Shown: piece by piece, positions 6,663 through 13,327 of the stretch
Numbering within the stretch: position 1 is the first letter of the stretch
How the letters are laid out: each line of letters begins with the position of its first letter
Assembly (NCBI GenBank): GCA_964474635.1
Contig: CAYYTT010000097.1
Location: 1 to 15,172 of the forward strand
Direction of reading: 5' to 3'
Source: CAYUYV01 sp964474635
Lineage (GTDB): Bacteria > Pseudomonadota > Alphaproteobacteria > JAJFIK01
DNA length: 15,172 bases
Notes under the pieces: generated by a model
The model's database searches: none
What the model was told of the DNA's origin: nothing
Seen by the model: the letters and a program-made list of their open reading frames with translations, nothing else
Made by a program: the position numbers and the translations under genes

Positions 6663-8123
6663 TCAGCGCCAAAAACGGGGCGAGAAGAGCACCAGAACCG
6701 TGAACAGCTCCAGCCGGCCGACCAGCATGCCAATGGACAACAGCCATTTGGCAAGGGCGGGCAACGGCGCGAAGGAGCCGGCGGGCCCAACAGTGGGGCC
6801 AAGCCCGGGTCCCACATTCGCCAGCGCCGTGGCGGACGCGGAAATTGAGGTGATGGCGTCAAGGCCCATCATGCTCAAGGCAATGGACAGGGCCGCGAAC
6901 AGGATCAGAAACAAAAACAGGAAACTCGTGACCGAGGAAATAACGTCCTCGCCCAGCGGGCGCCCGCCAAAGCGCGGCACGAACACGCCGCTCGGCAAGG
7001 TCAGGCGCTTGACCTCCGCTTCGGCCGCGGCCCAGAGCACATGGACGCGGAATATCTTCACCCCGCAGGAGGTCGAACCGGCACAGCCGCCGATGAACAT
7101 GGTGAAAAAGAACACCGTGACCGCATAACCGCCCCACGAGCCATAGTCGGTGGTGGCGTAGCCCGTGCCGGTGAGCACGGAAACAATGTTGAAGGCGGCA
7201 TAGCGCACCGCGTCGGCCGGCGGATTGATGTCCGTGCTGAGCTGATACACGGTCATGGCCGTCACCAGCACGACGATGATGGCAAAGAACAACCGCGCCT
7301 GGGGATCCTCGAAAATCGGGCGCCACATGCCACGCATGGCCAACAGATAGAGCGTGAAGGGCAGGCCGCCGGCGATCATGAAGACCACGGCCACGTAGTC
7401 GGCGGCGGGATTGTCGAAATGCCCCATGGAGCCATCCTTGGTGGAGTAGCCTCCCGTCGCCACGGTGGTCATGGCGTGCGCCACGGCATCAAAGCCCGTC
7501 AACCCGGCGGCGGCGTAACCGATGGCGCAGGCGGCGGTGAGAAAGCCATAGACCAGGGCAATCGAGGTGATGATCTGGGTCGCGCGGGGCAGGATCTTGT
7601 CGGAACGGTCCGAGGATTCCAGGTGGAAAAGCTGCATGCCGCCCACCTGCAGCATGGGCAAGACGGCAATCGCCATCACGATGATCCCGACACCGCCAAG
7701 CCATTGCAGCAGCGCCCGCCAGATCAAAATCCCCGGCGGTGCATCGTCGAGCCCCACAATCACCGTGGACCCCGTGGTCGTCAGGCCCGACATGGCCTCG
7801 AACACGGCATCCGTAATCGTCAGGTTCAATTCGCCCAGGAACAACGGCACGGCAGCAAACACCACCATCACGATCCAGGAGACGGTGGTCAAAAGGAACG
7901 CCTGGCGCAGGCTGAGCGTGACGACGGGCTCCGCATTGGTGATCCACAGGCTCACGCCCACAAAGAGTGTGAGGCCGGAGGAGACCAGAAAAACCTGCCA
8001 GTCGGCATGGGCGGCGGCCAGGTCAACGAGACTCGGGATCAGCATCGCGATCCCGAGAATGGTCAGAAGAATGCCGTTGACGAGGAAAATGGGCCTGTAG
8101 GTCTGCACGGCGGATGATCCCAT
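6663..8123 (-). CDS. trkH: TrkH-type potassium uptake protein
   Basis: Integral inner-membrane potassium channel subunit of the SKT (Trk/Ktr) superfamily, 486 residues. The four pore loops with selectivity-filter glycines are all visible: TTTGST (115-120), TVATGGYS (220-227), TGTGYAT (318-324) and ANVGPGLG (435-442). The intramembrane-loop region GGCAGSTSCGVK (345-356) and the C-terminal GRLELFTVLVLFSPRFWR are typical of TrkH. The partner TrkA, the cytosolic NAD-binding regulator, is not in this window and must be elsewhere. ATG 8123 has GGAG five bases upstream, within a GC-rich hairpin (CTCCGG/CCGGAG, 8129-8152). It lies downstream of folE with a 98-nt gap and upstream of argE. Confidence 0.95.
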   Translation of the reverse strand: MGSSAVQTYRPIFLVNGILLTILGIAMLIPSLVDLAAAHADWQVFLVSSGLTLFVGVSLWITNAEPVVTLSLRQAFLLTTVSWIVMVVFAAVPLFLGELNLTITDAVFEAMSGLTTTGSTVIVGLDDAPPGILIWRALLQWLGGVGIIVMAIAVLPMLQVGGMQLFHLESSDRSDKILPRATQIITSIALVYGFLTAACAIGYAAAGLTGFDAVAHAMTTVATGGYSTKDGSMGHFDNPAADYVAVVFMIAGGLPFTLYLLAMRGMWRPIFEDPQARLFFAIIVVLVTAMTVYQLSTDINPPADAVRYAAFNIVSVLTGTGYATTDYGSWGGYAVTVFFFTMFIGGCAGSTSCGVKIFRVHVLWAAAEAEVKRLTLPSGVFVPRFGGRPLGEDVISSVTSFLFLFLILFAALSIALSMMGLDAITSISASATALANVGPGLGPTVGPAGSFAPLPALAKWLLSIGMLVGRLELFTVLVLFSPRFWR

Positions 8124-8221
8124 GGGGGCTCCGGCGCCGGGACGGGCCGGAGCGCGAACATCCGTGCCTTAGGCCGATGACGCGGGGCCGTCAATCAGGA
8201 CACCCGCGCCGGCGGTGGGCT

Positions 8222-8872
8222 TTATCCGTCGAAGCTTGAGGACGGATTGCCGATCAGGGTCAGGAATTCCCGCCGGGTCATCGGATTGTTGCGGAAATCC
8301 CCCAGCATCGTGCTCGTGACCATGGTTACGCCCGGCTTGTGCACGCCGCGTGTTGTCATGCACTGGTGGGCGCCTTCCAGGACGACCGCCACGCCGGCCG
8401 GCTCCAGCACATTGTGGATGCAGTTGGCGATCTGCGCCGTCATTTTTTCCTGGACCTGGAGCCGCTTGGCATAAGTTTCAACCACGCGGGCGAGCTTTGA
8501 GATCCCGACCACCTTATTGCGCGGCAGGTAGGCCACATGCGCCTTGCCGATGATGGGCGCCAGGTGATGTTCGCAATGGGACTCAAACCGGATGTCCTTC
8601 AGCGTCACCATCTCGTCATAGCCCTCGACCTCCTCGAAGGTCCGGTGGAGATAGTCTTCAGGGTCTTCCCTGTAGCCCCGGAACCAGTCCTCGAAGGCGC
8701 GGGCGACGCGCGCCGGGGTGTCCTGGAGGCCTTCCCGGTCCGGATCGTCGCCGGCCCATTGCAGCAGTGTGCGGATGGCCGATTCTGCATCCTCGCGCGA
8801 CGGGCGATCTCCCAGGCCTTGCGTTACGGTCGTAAGCGTCTTGGGCAGGGTTTTGGCAGCATCAACAGCCAT
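8222..8872 (-). CDS. folE: GTP cyclohydrolase I
   Basis: Makes 7,8-dihydroneopterin triphosphate from GTP, the first step of tetrahydrofolate synthesis. The product is 216 residues with the T-fold layout: helical N-terminal part with DPDREGLQDTPARVARA, then the zinc site ESHCEHHLAP with C100 and H103, KVVGISKLARVV, and HQCMTTRGV with C171, the third zinc ligand. The retained cysteines mark it as zinc-dependent FolE type IA rather than FolE2. The ATG at 8872 is preferred because GGAG stands six bases upstream. ATG 8884 or a GTG at 8911 would add 4 or 13 residues but have poorer sites, and the GTG is only one base from the upstream palindrome. It is transcribed after apaG and before trkH. Confidence 0.96.
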   Translation of the reverse strand: MAVDAAKTLPKTLTTVTQGLGDRPSREDAESAIRTLLQWAGDDPDREGLQDTPARVARAFEDWFRGYREDPEDYLHRTFEEVEGYDEMVTLKDIRFESHCEHHLAPIIGKAHVAYLPRNKVVGISKLARVVETYAKRLQVQEKMTAQIANCIHNVLEPAGVAVVLEGAHQCMTTRGVHKPGVTMVTSTMLGDFRNNPMTRREFLTLIGNPSSSFDG

Positions 8873-8911
8873 AGTGTTCTCCATGTCGTCGTTGTTCTTT
8901 TTGCGGTGCAC

Positions 8912-8930
8912 TCCACACCGTCGGTGTGGA
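8912..8930. promoter_or_regulatory. perfect 19-bp palindrome upstream of folE, possible operator
   Basis: TCCACACCG-T-CGGTGTGGA is a perfect inverted repeat with 9-bp arms and one central base, ending 40 bases before the likely folE start. A further CGGTG at 8904-8908 can pair with the CACCG of its left arm, so alternative hairpins exist. There is no T-run on either strand, so it is not an intrinsic terminator. The size and symmetry fit a dimeric repressor site, but I cannot name the regulator. Confidence 0.5.
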
Positions 8931-9000
8931 AATGCTTGCGCCGATCCTCAAAACAGAGAGCCTTCATATGGGCGTCCGCTCCGGGGATGCCAGGGCCACC

Positions 9001-9023
9001 CTCGGCCGAGATCCTTAAGGATC
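9001..9023. repeat. two abutting perfect palindromes between apaG and folE
   Basis: CTCGGCCGAG (9001-9010) and GATCCTTAAGGATC (9010-9023) share one base and are both perfectly self-complementary. They lie in the 174-nt interval between the apaG stop and the folE start. Either could be part of an apaG 3' structure or a protein site; neither is followed by a U-tract. Confidence 0.6.
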
Positions 9024-9046
9024 GACTTGCGGTGGGTCGTGCGGGG

Positions 9047-9454
9047 TCAGTTCGGTCGTCGTCGGTCGTGGGGGCTGTCCAGCGAAAACGCCGGAATTTC
9101 CGCGTCGAAAAGATCGCCCTGCACCGTTTCCATTCCGTAGGTGCCCGACATAATACCCGACGGCGTCGCCAGGGGCGCCGCACTGACATATTCGTAGAAT
9201 TGGCCGGGTTGGATCACCGGTTCTTCCCCGACGACGCCCGCACCGCGCACGTCTTGGGTTAAACCGTTGGAATCGGTAATACGCCAATGGCGGGAGCGTA
9301 ACTGAACCGTTTCACTCCCTTGATTTTCGATCCGTACCCGGTAGGCCCACAGATAGTGGCGGCGCGACGGCTCTGACCGTTCGGGCAAAAACGTCGGTTC
9401 AACATCAATCCGGATGCCGCGGGTTACGGCGCTATAGTGTCCTGGTTCGCTCAT
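9047..9454 (-). CDS. apaG: ApaG family protein
   Basis: A 135-residue single-domain protein with an Ig/fibronectin-like beta sandwich. Recognisable family blocks: RRHYLWAYRVRIENQGSETV (31-50), LRSRHWRITDSNG (52-64), GAGVVGEEPVIQPGQFYEY (71-89) and PLATPSGIMSGTYGM (94-108). The family was first linked to cobalt/magnesium resistance in enteric bacteria; its biochemical role is still unclear. The start ATG 9454 overlaps the stop of an upstream low-complexity frame by 4 nt. A -10-like TATTTATACA lies about 30 nt upstream on the same strand (9479-9490), so it may have its own promoter. It sits between metZ and folE on the minus strand. Confidence 0.95.
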   Translation of the reverse strand: MSEPGHYSAVTRGIRIDVEPTFLPERSEPSRRHYLWAYRVRIENQGSETVQLRSRHWRITDSNGLTQDVRGAGVVGEEPVIQPGQFYEYVSAAPLATPSGIMSGTYGMETVQGDLFDAEIPAFSLDSPHDRRRPN

Positions 9455-9796
9455 GGTTCCGTGGTCAGATTAAGCACTGCTGTATAAATAGGCCATCCGT
9501 CGGCCACGCGCATCCTTGTTACGCATGCATACCAACCATGGTGCGCTGCAAATGCGGCGACACTCCGCCGGCGTCGGTTTTTACGATGTTGCGGTGCACC
9601 GTGGCGGACTGCGCCGAACGGTTTCCGCCCGGATGGTCGTTCGGCCTCAGGTACTGGCGCTTCAGGNNNNNNNNNNNNNNNNNNNNNNNNNNNNNNNNNN
9701 NNNNNNNNNNNNNNNNNNNNNNNNNNNNNNNNNNNNNNNNNNNNNNNNNNNNNNNNNNNNNNNNNNTCAGGTACTGGCGCTTCAGGCACTGGCGCC
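9455..9796. other. metZ-apaG intergenic region with assembly gap
   Basis: No supported gene. In minus-strand order it holds the 15-bp repeat array right after the metZ stop, the N gap, an 8-bp inverted repeat GCCGAACG/CGTTCGGC (9613-9620 with 9638-9645, 17-nt loop) and an A+T-rich patch near 9480 that could be the apaG promoter. A minus-strand frame runs from the repeats (PEAPV units) to a TGA that overlaps the apaG ATG, but the sequence after the repeats looks random and basic, so I do not call it a gene. Confidence 0.6.
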
Positions 9797-9801
9797 TCAG
9801 G
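9647..9801. repeat. 15-bp tandem repeat spanning the assembly gap
   Basis: The plus-strand unit is tactggcgcttcagg. One full copy precedes the gap (9652-9666, after a partial ending CTCAGG), and after the gap come a partial unit, a full copy (9772-9786) and a variant cactggcgcctcagg (9787-9801). The 20 bases on each side of the gap are identical (tcaggtactggcgcttcagg at 9647-9666 and 9767-9786). On the minus strand the array starts at the metZ stop codon; each unit places a TGA in the metZ frame and encodes Pro-Glu-Ala-Pro-Val in another frame. The true copy number is hidden by the gap. Confidence 0.9.
9667..9766. other. 100-N assembly gap
   Basis: Exactly 100 unknown bases, the conventional length for a gap of unknown size. 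Because identical repeat units flank it, the gap is most likely a collapsed tandem array. The real distance could be longer, or zero. Confidence 0.98.
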
Positions 9802-10984
9802 CCAGCGCCGCCCTGATATCGTCGATCAGATCCTGGGGGTCTTCAAGTCCGACCGAAAGACGTAGCAGCCCATCGGATATCCCCAGCACGTCCCGGTCGG
9901 CCTGGGCGAGGCGGCGGTGGGTCGTCGTCGCCGGATGGGTGATGAGGCTTTTGGTGTCGCCAAGATTATTCGAAATATCAATAACTTGGAGGCGGTTGGC
10001 GAGCCGGAACGCGGCTTCCGTTCCCCCCTTCACCTCAAAAGCGACAAGGGTGCTTCCCGCGCCCATCTGCCGCGCGGCGAGCTCATGCTGCGGATGATCC
10101 GTACGGCCCGGATACAAAACGCGGCCCAATTCGGGAAGATCGGCGAGGCCGTCGGCAACGATGGCCGCATTGGCGGACTGGCGCTCCACGCGCAGGGACA
10201 AGGTCTCCAGGCCCTTGGCCAGGACCCAGGCGTTGAAAGGGCTCATGCAGGGGCCCGTGTGGCGCAGGAAGGGCTGTAAATGCTCCTCAAAAAAATCCTG
10301 TGAGGAGAGCACAATCCCGCCCAGGCAACGCCCCTGGCCGTCGATGTGTTTCGTGGCCGAGTAGAAGACGATGTCCGCGCCAAAGGCCATGGGCTTTTGC
10401 AGGATCGGGGTGGCGAACACATTGTCCACGATCAGCCGCGCGCCGGCGCCATGCGCGATGTCGGCCACGGCGGCGAGATCGATGATTTCGAGCGTCGGGT
10501 TCGACGGGGTTTCCAGGAAAAAAGCCTTCGTGTTGGGCTGCACCGCCGCGCGCCAGGCATCGAGATCGGTGCCGTCCACCAGCGTGTGGGTGATGGCGAA
10601 ACGGGCCAGGATCTGCTCGATCACCACGCGGCAGGAGCCGAACAGGGCCCGCGCCGCCACCACGTGGTCCCCGGCGTTCAGATGGCACAGGAGGCTGGCG
10701 CTCATGGCCGCCATGCCGCTGGCCGTGGCCGCTCCCTTTTCAGCGCCCTCAAGGAGGGCCACGCGCCGCTCGAAGGTCTCCACGGTTGGATTGTCGTAGC
10801 GAGAGTACATAAAGCCTTCGGCGTCCCCGGCAAAACGGGCAGAGGCTTCGTCGGCACTCTCATAGACGAAGCCAGAGGTCAAAAAGACCGGTTCGGCCGT
10901 CTCACCAAAGGGCGTGCGCGCGCTGCCCGTGCGCAAAAGGCGGGTTTCGGGCGTCAGGGGGCGATTGGGTGCGGGTTTGGACAC
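9797..10984 (-). CDS. metZ: O-succinylhomoserine sulfhydrylase
   Basis: Cys/Met-metabolism PLP enzyme that joins sulfide to O-succinylhomoserine to give homocysteine, bypassing cystathionine. Motifs (numbered from the GTG): TRLLRTG near the N-terminus, YSRYDNPT (60-67), TASGMAAM, ETPSNPTLE (158-166), VDNVFATP with D187, the PLP lysine K212 in YSATKHIDGQGR, and HPATTTHRRL (350-359). SATKHIDGQGR and SLITHPATTTH match MetZ better than cystathionine synthase or lyase. The start GTG 10984 is chosen because AAGGGA lies six bases upstream; ATGs at 10999 and 11005 would add 5 or 7 residues but lack a ribosome site. The product is 395 residues. Upstream is a long leader with a possible SAM riboswitch; the stop codon overlaps the 15-bp repeat array. 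Confidence 0.94.
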   Translation of the reverse strand: MSKPAPNRPLTPETRLLRTGSARTPFGETAEPVFLTSGFVYESADEASARFAGDAEGFMYSRYDNPTVETFERRVALLEGAEKGAATASGMAAMSASLLCHLNAGDHVVAARALFGSCRVVIEQILARFAITHTLVDGTDLDAWRAAVQPNTKAFFLETPSNPTLEIIDLAAVADIAHGAGARLIVDNVFATPILQKPMAFGADIVFYSATKHIDGQGRCLGGIVLSSQDFFEEHLQPFLRHTGPCMSPFNAWVLAKGLETLSLRVERQSANAAIVADGLADLPELGRVLYPGRTDHPQHELAARQMGAGSTLVAFEVKGGTEAAFRLANRLQVIDISNNLGDTKSLITHPATTTHRRLAQADRDVLGISDGLLRLSVGLEDPQDLIDDIRAALA

Positions 10985-11063
10985 AAATGTTCCCTTCATC
11001 AGCATGGCGTGCGACCGGCGCGGAGAGGGGCAGGTCGGATGCGATGAGGGATCCGGGCCCCGG

Positions 11064-11123
11064 CCTTTTAGCGGACCATCATGCGCGATGGGGACGCGAT
11101 CCTGTGTGGATCAGCCATCGCAC
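11064..11123 (-). promoter_or_regulatory. candidate SAM-II-like riboswitch in the metZ leader
   Basis: On the minus strand a 9-bp stem GUGCGAUGG / CCAUCGCGC (one G-U pair) closes a 23-nt loop. The loop can form its own small hairpin (GAUCC/GGAUC); alternatively its GGAUC can pair with GGUCC in the 3' tail, making a loop-tail pseudoknot. Directly after GGUCC comes GCUAAAAGG, much like the 3' end of known SAM-II aptamers. The length (60 nt) and the gene (metZ) fit SAM-II, which is established in alphaproteobacterial methionine genes. The loop is longer than in the examples I know, and I could not align the core fully, so this is a hypothesis. Confidence 0.35.
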
Positions 11124-11178
11124 CATTCGCCCATGTGCGGGGCCGCAAGCCGGCCGGCACAAATCGCCCCGCAAAGTT

Positions 11179-11208
11179 CTTAAAACCGTGGAACCGTAAC
11201 GCCGTCAA
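11179..11208 (-). promoter_or_regulatory. possible sigma70 promoter of metZ
   Basis: On the minus strand TTGACG (11203-11208) is followed after 18 bases by TTTAAG (11179-11184), which match the -35 and -10 consensus at 5 and 4 positions. Transcription from here would give metZ a leader of nearly 190 nt that includes the structured element. Confidence 0.45.
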
Positions 11209-11347
11209 GTCATGAGGGGCCTGCGAACACGCCTCGATTGACGCGGCGGCGCGAAACGGTGCCTTTGTCGGCACGATCGGATGTGCACAAGGTCCATCAG
11301 TCCGGTTCCGAGCCATCGGGACACCGGGAAGGACCCAAAGCGGGCTG

Positions 11348-11383
11348 CCAGTGGGGAGTGGCGGCCCAGTGGGGAGTGGAGGC
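11348..11383. repeat. 18-bp direct duplication at the DUF2157 ribosome site
   Basis: ccagtggggagtggcggc (11348-11365) is followed at once by ccagtggggagtggaggc (11366-11383), differing at one base. The second copy places GGGGAG eight bases before the start ATG 11385, so the duplication provides two possible ribosome sites in a row. Confidence 0.9.
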
Positions 11384-11384
11384 A

Positions 11385-12662
11385 ATGCGCCCACCTTTAT
11401 ACAAGCGGCAGGTCAGGGCCGATCTGGAACGCTGGACCGATAACGGCCTGCTCACGGCCGATCAGCACAGCGCGATCCTTGCGGACCTCGACCAGGAACA
11501 GGCCCGTCCCCTGTCGGACTGGCTCGGCCTTCTGGGCGCGATCCTGATCGCCTCCGGCGCGGTCACATTCGTTGCCGCCAACTGGGAGGACATGCCCAAG
11601 CTTGTCCGCCTCGCCATTCTGGCGCTGGCGCTGGGCGCCGCCCATGCTCTGAGTGCGCTGCTGTTTGCCCGGGGCCAGGAGCGGATGGGCCAAGCCGCCG
11701 TTCTGCTGGCCGTGGGCCTGTTCGGCGCCGCCATCATGCTTATCGGCCAGACTTACCATTTCAACGCGGATTTCCCCGGCGGCATCATGCTGTGGGCCTT
11801 GGGCGCCCTGGGCGCGGCCGTGTTGGTGCCCTCGCGCACGGCGCTGGGTGCGGCCTTCGTGCTCGGCGCCCTGTGGACCCATGTGCACGCGAATGGCGCG
11901 CCTCCATTGCATGTCCACTGGCTCTATGTGCCGTTTTGGGGGGCCTGTCTCGGTCTCAGTCTGCGCCTGGGCTGGGGTACGGGCGGGCATTTGTCCGTTT
12001 TGGCCGCCCTTTATTGGATCGGGCGCTCCGGGCCCGGGCTGGAGGCGACCATCGGCATGCCGTTTCAGGCACCCAGCTATGCCCTCCTGTCTTTTTCGCT
12101 TTTTATGGCCGGGTTCGTCCTTCCGGGCCGGGCCGGCCGTATCTTGAGCCTCTATACGGCCTGCGCCTTTCTGGCTCTGTCGGCGGCAAATTATGTGACC
12201 TGGCTGCATTTGGAGCCGGCCGAGGGCATGGTGACGGCCCTCACGGCGGCATTTGGCATCGCTGCGGCCGGCGCGGTTGGGCTCGGTTGGCGGCGCGGCG
12301 TCTTCGGCCCCATCGAAGCGGGCTTCCTGGCCTTTTTGAGTGCGGCCCTGGTGTTCGGACCGTTGGTGCGGCTGCCCCTTTTGCAGGTGGCCCTGTTCTG
12401 GTTCGGCCTCGTGCTGGTCCTCGCGCTGGGCGTGGCGCGCCGCTGGACGGCGCTCACCAATATCACCCTGCTCGCCTTCACGGCCGCGCTTCTGGCCACC
12501 TATTTCCAGACCTTCGGGTCCTTGATCGAAACGGCCGTTTTGTTCGTGGTCGGCGGGATCGTTTTTGTGGGCCTCAGCGCGGGGGTGGCGGCGCTCACGC
12601 GCCGGCTTGAGGCGCGCAGGCGCGAGGCGGGCCAACACGGCCAAGCGGAGGACGGCCAATGA
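11385..12662 (+). CDS. DUF2157 multi-pass membrane protein
   Basis: A 425-residue inner-membrane protein of unknown function. The N-terminal DUF2157 domain is clear: a soluble helix LERWTDNGLLTADQHSAILA (14-33), then a membrane segment and AANWEDMPKLVRL (64-76), and GQTYHFNAD (121-129), a characteristic block of the family. The remainder is a series of about ten further hydrophobic helices, ending in a basic tail rich in Arg and Glu. The frame is open further upstream, but the ATG at 11385 begins just before the conserved domain and has GGGGAG 8 nt ahead. Its stop overlaps the start of the next gene (ATGA), a pairing seen in many bacteria for DUF2157 and GDYXXLXY proteins, so the two probably work as a membrane complex. 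Confidence 0.88.
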   Translation: MRPPLYKRQVRADLERWTDNGLLTADQHSAILADLDQEQARPLSDWLGLLGAILIASGAVTFVAANWEDMPKLVRLAILALALGAAHALSALLFARGQERMGQAAVLLAVGLFGAAIMLIGQTYHFNADFPGGIMLWALGALGAAVLVPSRTALGAAFVLGALWTHVHANGAPPLHVHWLYVPFWGACLGLSLRLGWGTGGHLSVLAALYWIGRSGPGLEATIGMPFQAPSYALLSFSLFMAGFVLPGRAGRILSLYTACAFLALSAANYVTWLHLEPAEGMVTALTAAFGIAAAGAVGLGWRRGVFGPIEAGFLAFLSAALVFGPLVRLPLLQVALFWFGLVLVLALGVARRWTALTNITLLAFTAALLATYFQTFGSLIETAVLFVVGGIVFVGLSAGVAALTRRLEARRREAGQHGQAEDGQ

Positions 12663-13282
12663 CCAAAACCATGCGCATCGTCGTCCTCGCCCTCGCCCAG
12701 TTTCTGCTGCTCGGCGGCATGATCGCCGGCTATGCCTGGGATCTCACACGGGGCACGGAAATCATTGTCGAGACCCAGCCCGTCGATCCGCGCTCCCTGT
12801 TTCGGGGGAATTATGTGCGCCTGGGCTACGCCTTCACCGAGGTCCCGGCCACAGTCGCCGACCCCGACTGCTACCGTCCCGGGGAGAGCGTTTATGTGGA
12901 TCTGGAGAACCGGGGCGAGGGCTGGTTGCCGGTCCGGGCGAGCAAGACCCGATTGGAGGCCGCCAACACCGCCAGCCGCGTCACCCTCCAGGGCCGGATG
13001 ACCACCAGTGTGTGCTACGACGCCGCCGCGCCGCGCCCCACGACGCTCGAAGCACCGGGCGCGCAAACCGAGGCGCCGCGCCGTGCCCCGCTGCGGCTGG
13101 ATTATGGCATTTCGGCGTATTTCGCGGCACCTGAAACGGCCCAGGCGCTTGAGCGCCGCATGAGGGGACGCGAGGGCGAGGAGGCCTTGCGAATGATCCT
13201 CTCCGTCCCGCCCTCCGGACGGGCGCTGATCAAAGGCACCGTGATCGACGGGGAAAAGCGCTACGACCAGACGCTCTGGTGA
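12659..13282 (+). CDS. GDYXXLXY domain protein
   Basis: A 207-residue protein with one N-terminal membrane anchor (residues 7-26) and the family motif at 50-57. The motif reads GNYVRLGY, with Asn in place of the Asp that names the family; the preceding PVDPRSLFRG is typical. The rest is predicted to lie outside the cytoplasmic membrane, with two cysteines (C71, C119) and a C-terminal SGRALIKGTVIDGEKRYDQTLW. The function of the family is unknown; it almost always neighbours DUF2157 or DUF4401 membrane proteins. Its ATG lies within the last codon and stop of the DUF2157 gene, and GGAGG is 7 nt upstream. dcd follows after 45 nt and may be co-transcribed. Confidence 0.88.
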   Translation: MTKTMRIVVLALAQFLLLGGMIAGYAWDLTRGTEIIVETQPVDPRSLFRGNYVRLGYAFTEVPATVADPDCYRPGESVYVDLENRGEGWLPVRASKTRLEAANTASRVTLQGRMTTSVCYDAAAPRPTTLEAPGAQTEAPRRAPLRLDYGISAYFAAPETAQALERRMRGREGEEALRMILSVPPSGRALIKGTVIDGEKRYDQTLW

Positions 13283-13327
13283 TTTCAAAAATCCGAGCGC
13301 CCGTGGTCTTTTCAGTGCAAATCGCCT

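Larger units (their letters stand above)
10985..11384. other. divergent metZ / DUF2157 intergenic region
   Basis: About 400 bases without a supportable gene. On the minus strand it contains a sigma70-like promoter (11179-11208), a structured element (11064-11123) and a palindrome CCGGG-C-CCCGG (11053-11063), all in the metZ leader. On the plus strand the 18-bp duplication 11348-11383 carries the ribosome site of the DUF2157 gene. I could not pick a clear promoter for the plus-strand genes. Confidence 0.6.

Noticed and set aside
6599..6862. N-terminal extension of argE into trkH
   Set aside because: It overlaps the end of trkH and lacks family similarity; the GTG at 6598 has a good ribosome site.
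7041..8117. Long open frame antisense to trkH, rich in His, Asp and Gly
   Set aside because: Composition is that of a reverse-read membrane protein; trkH with all four pore loops explains the region.
8885..8968. Possible small gene starting MKALCFEDRR between apaG and folE
   Set aside because: No ribosome site, runs out of frame through folE, and the resemblance to dehydrogenase N-termini covers only a few residues.
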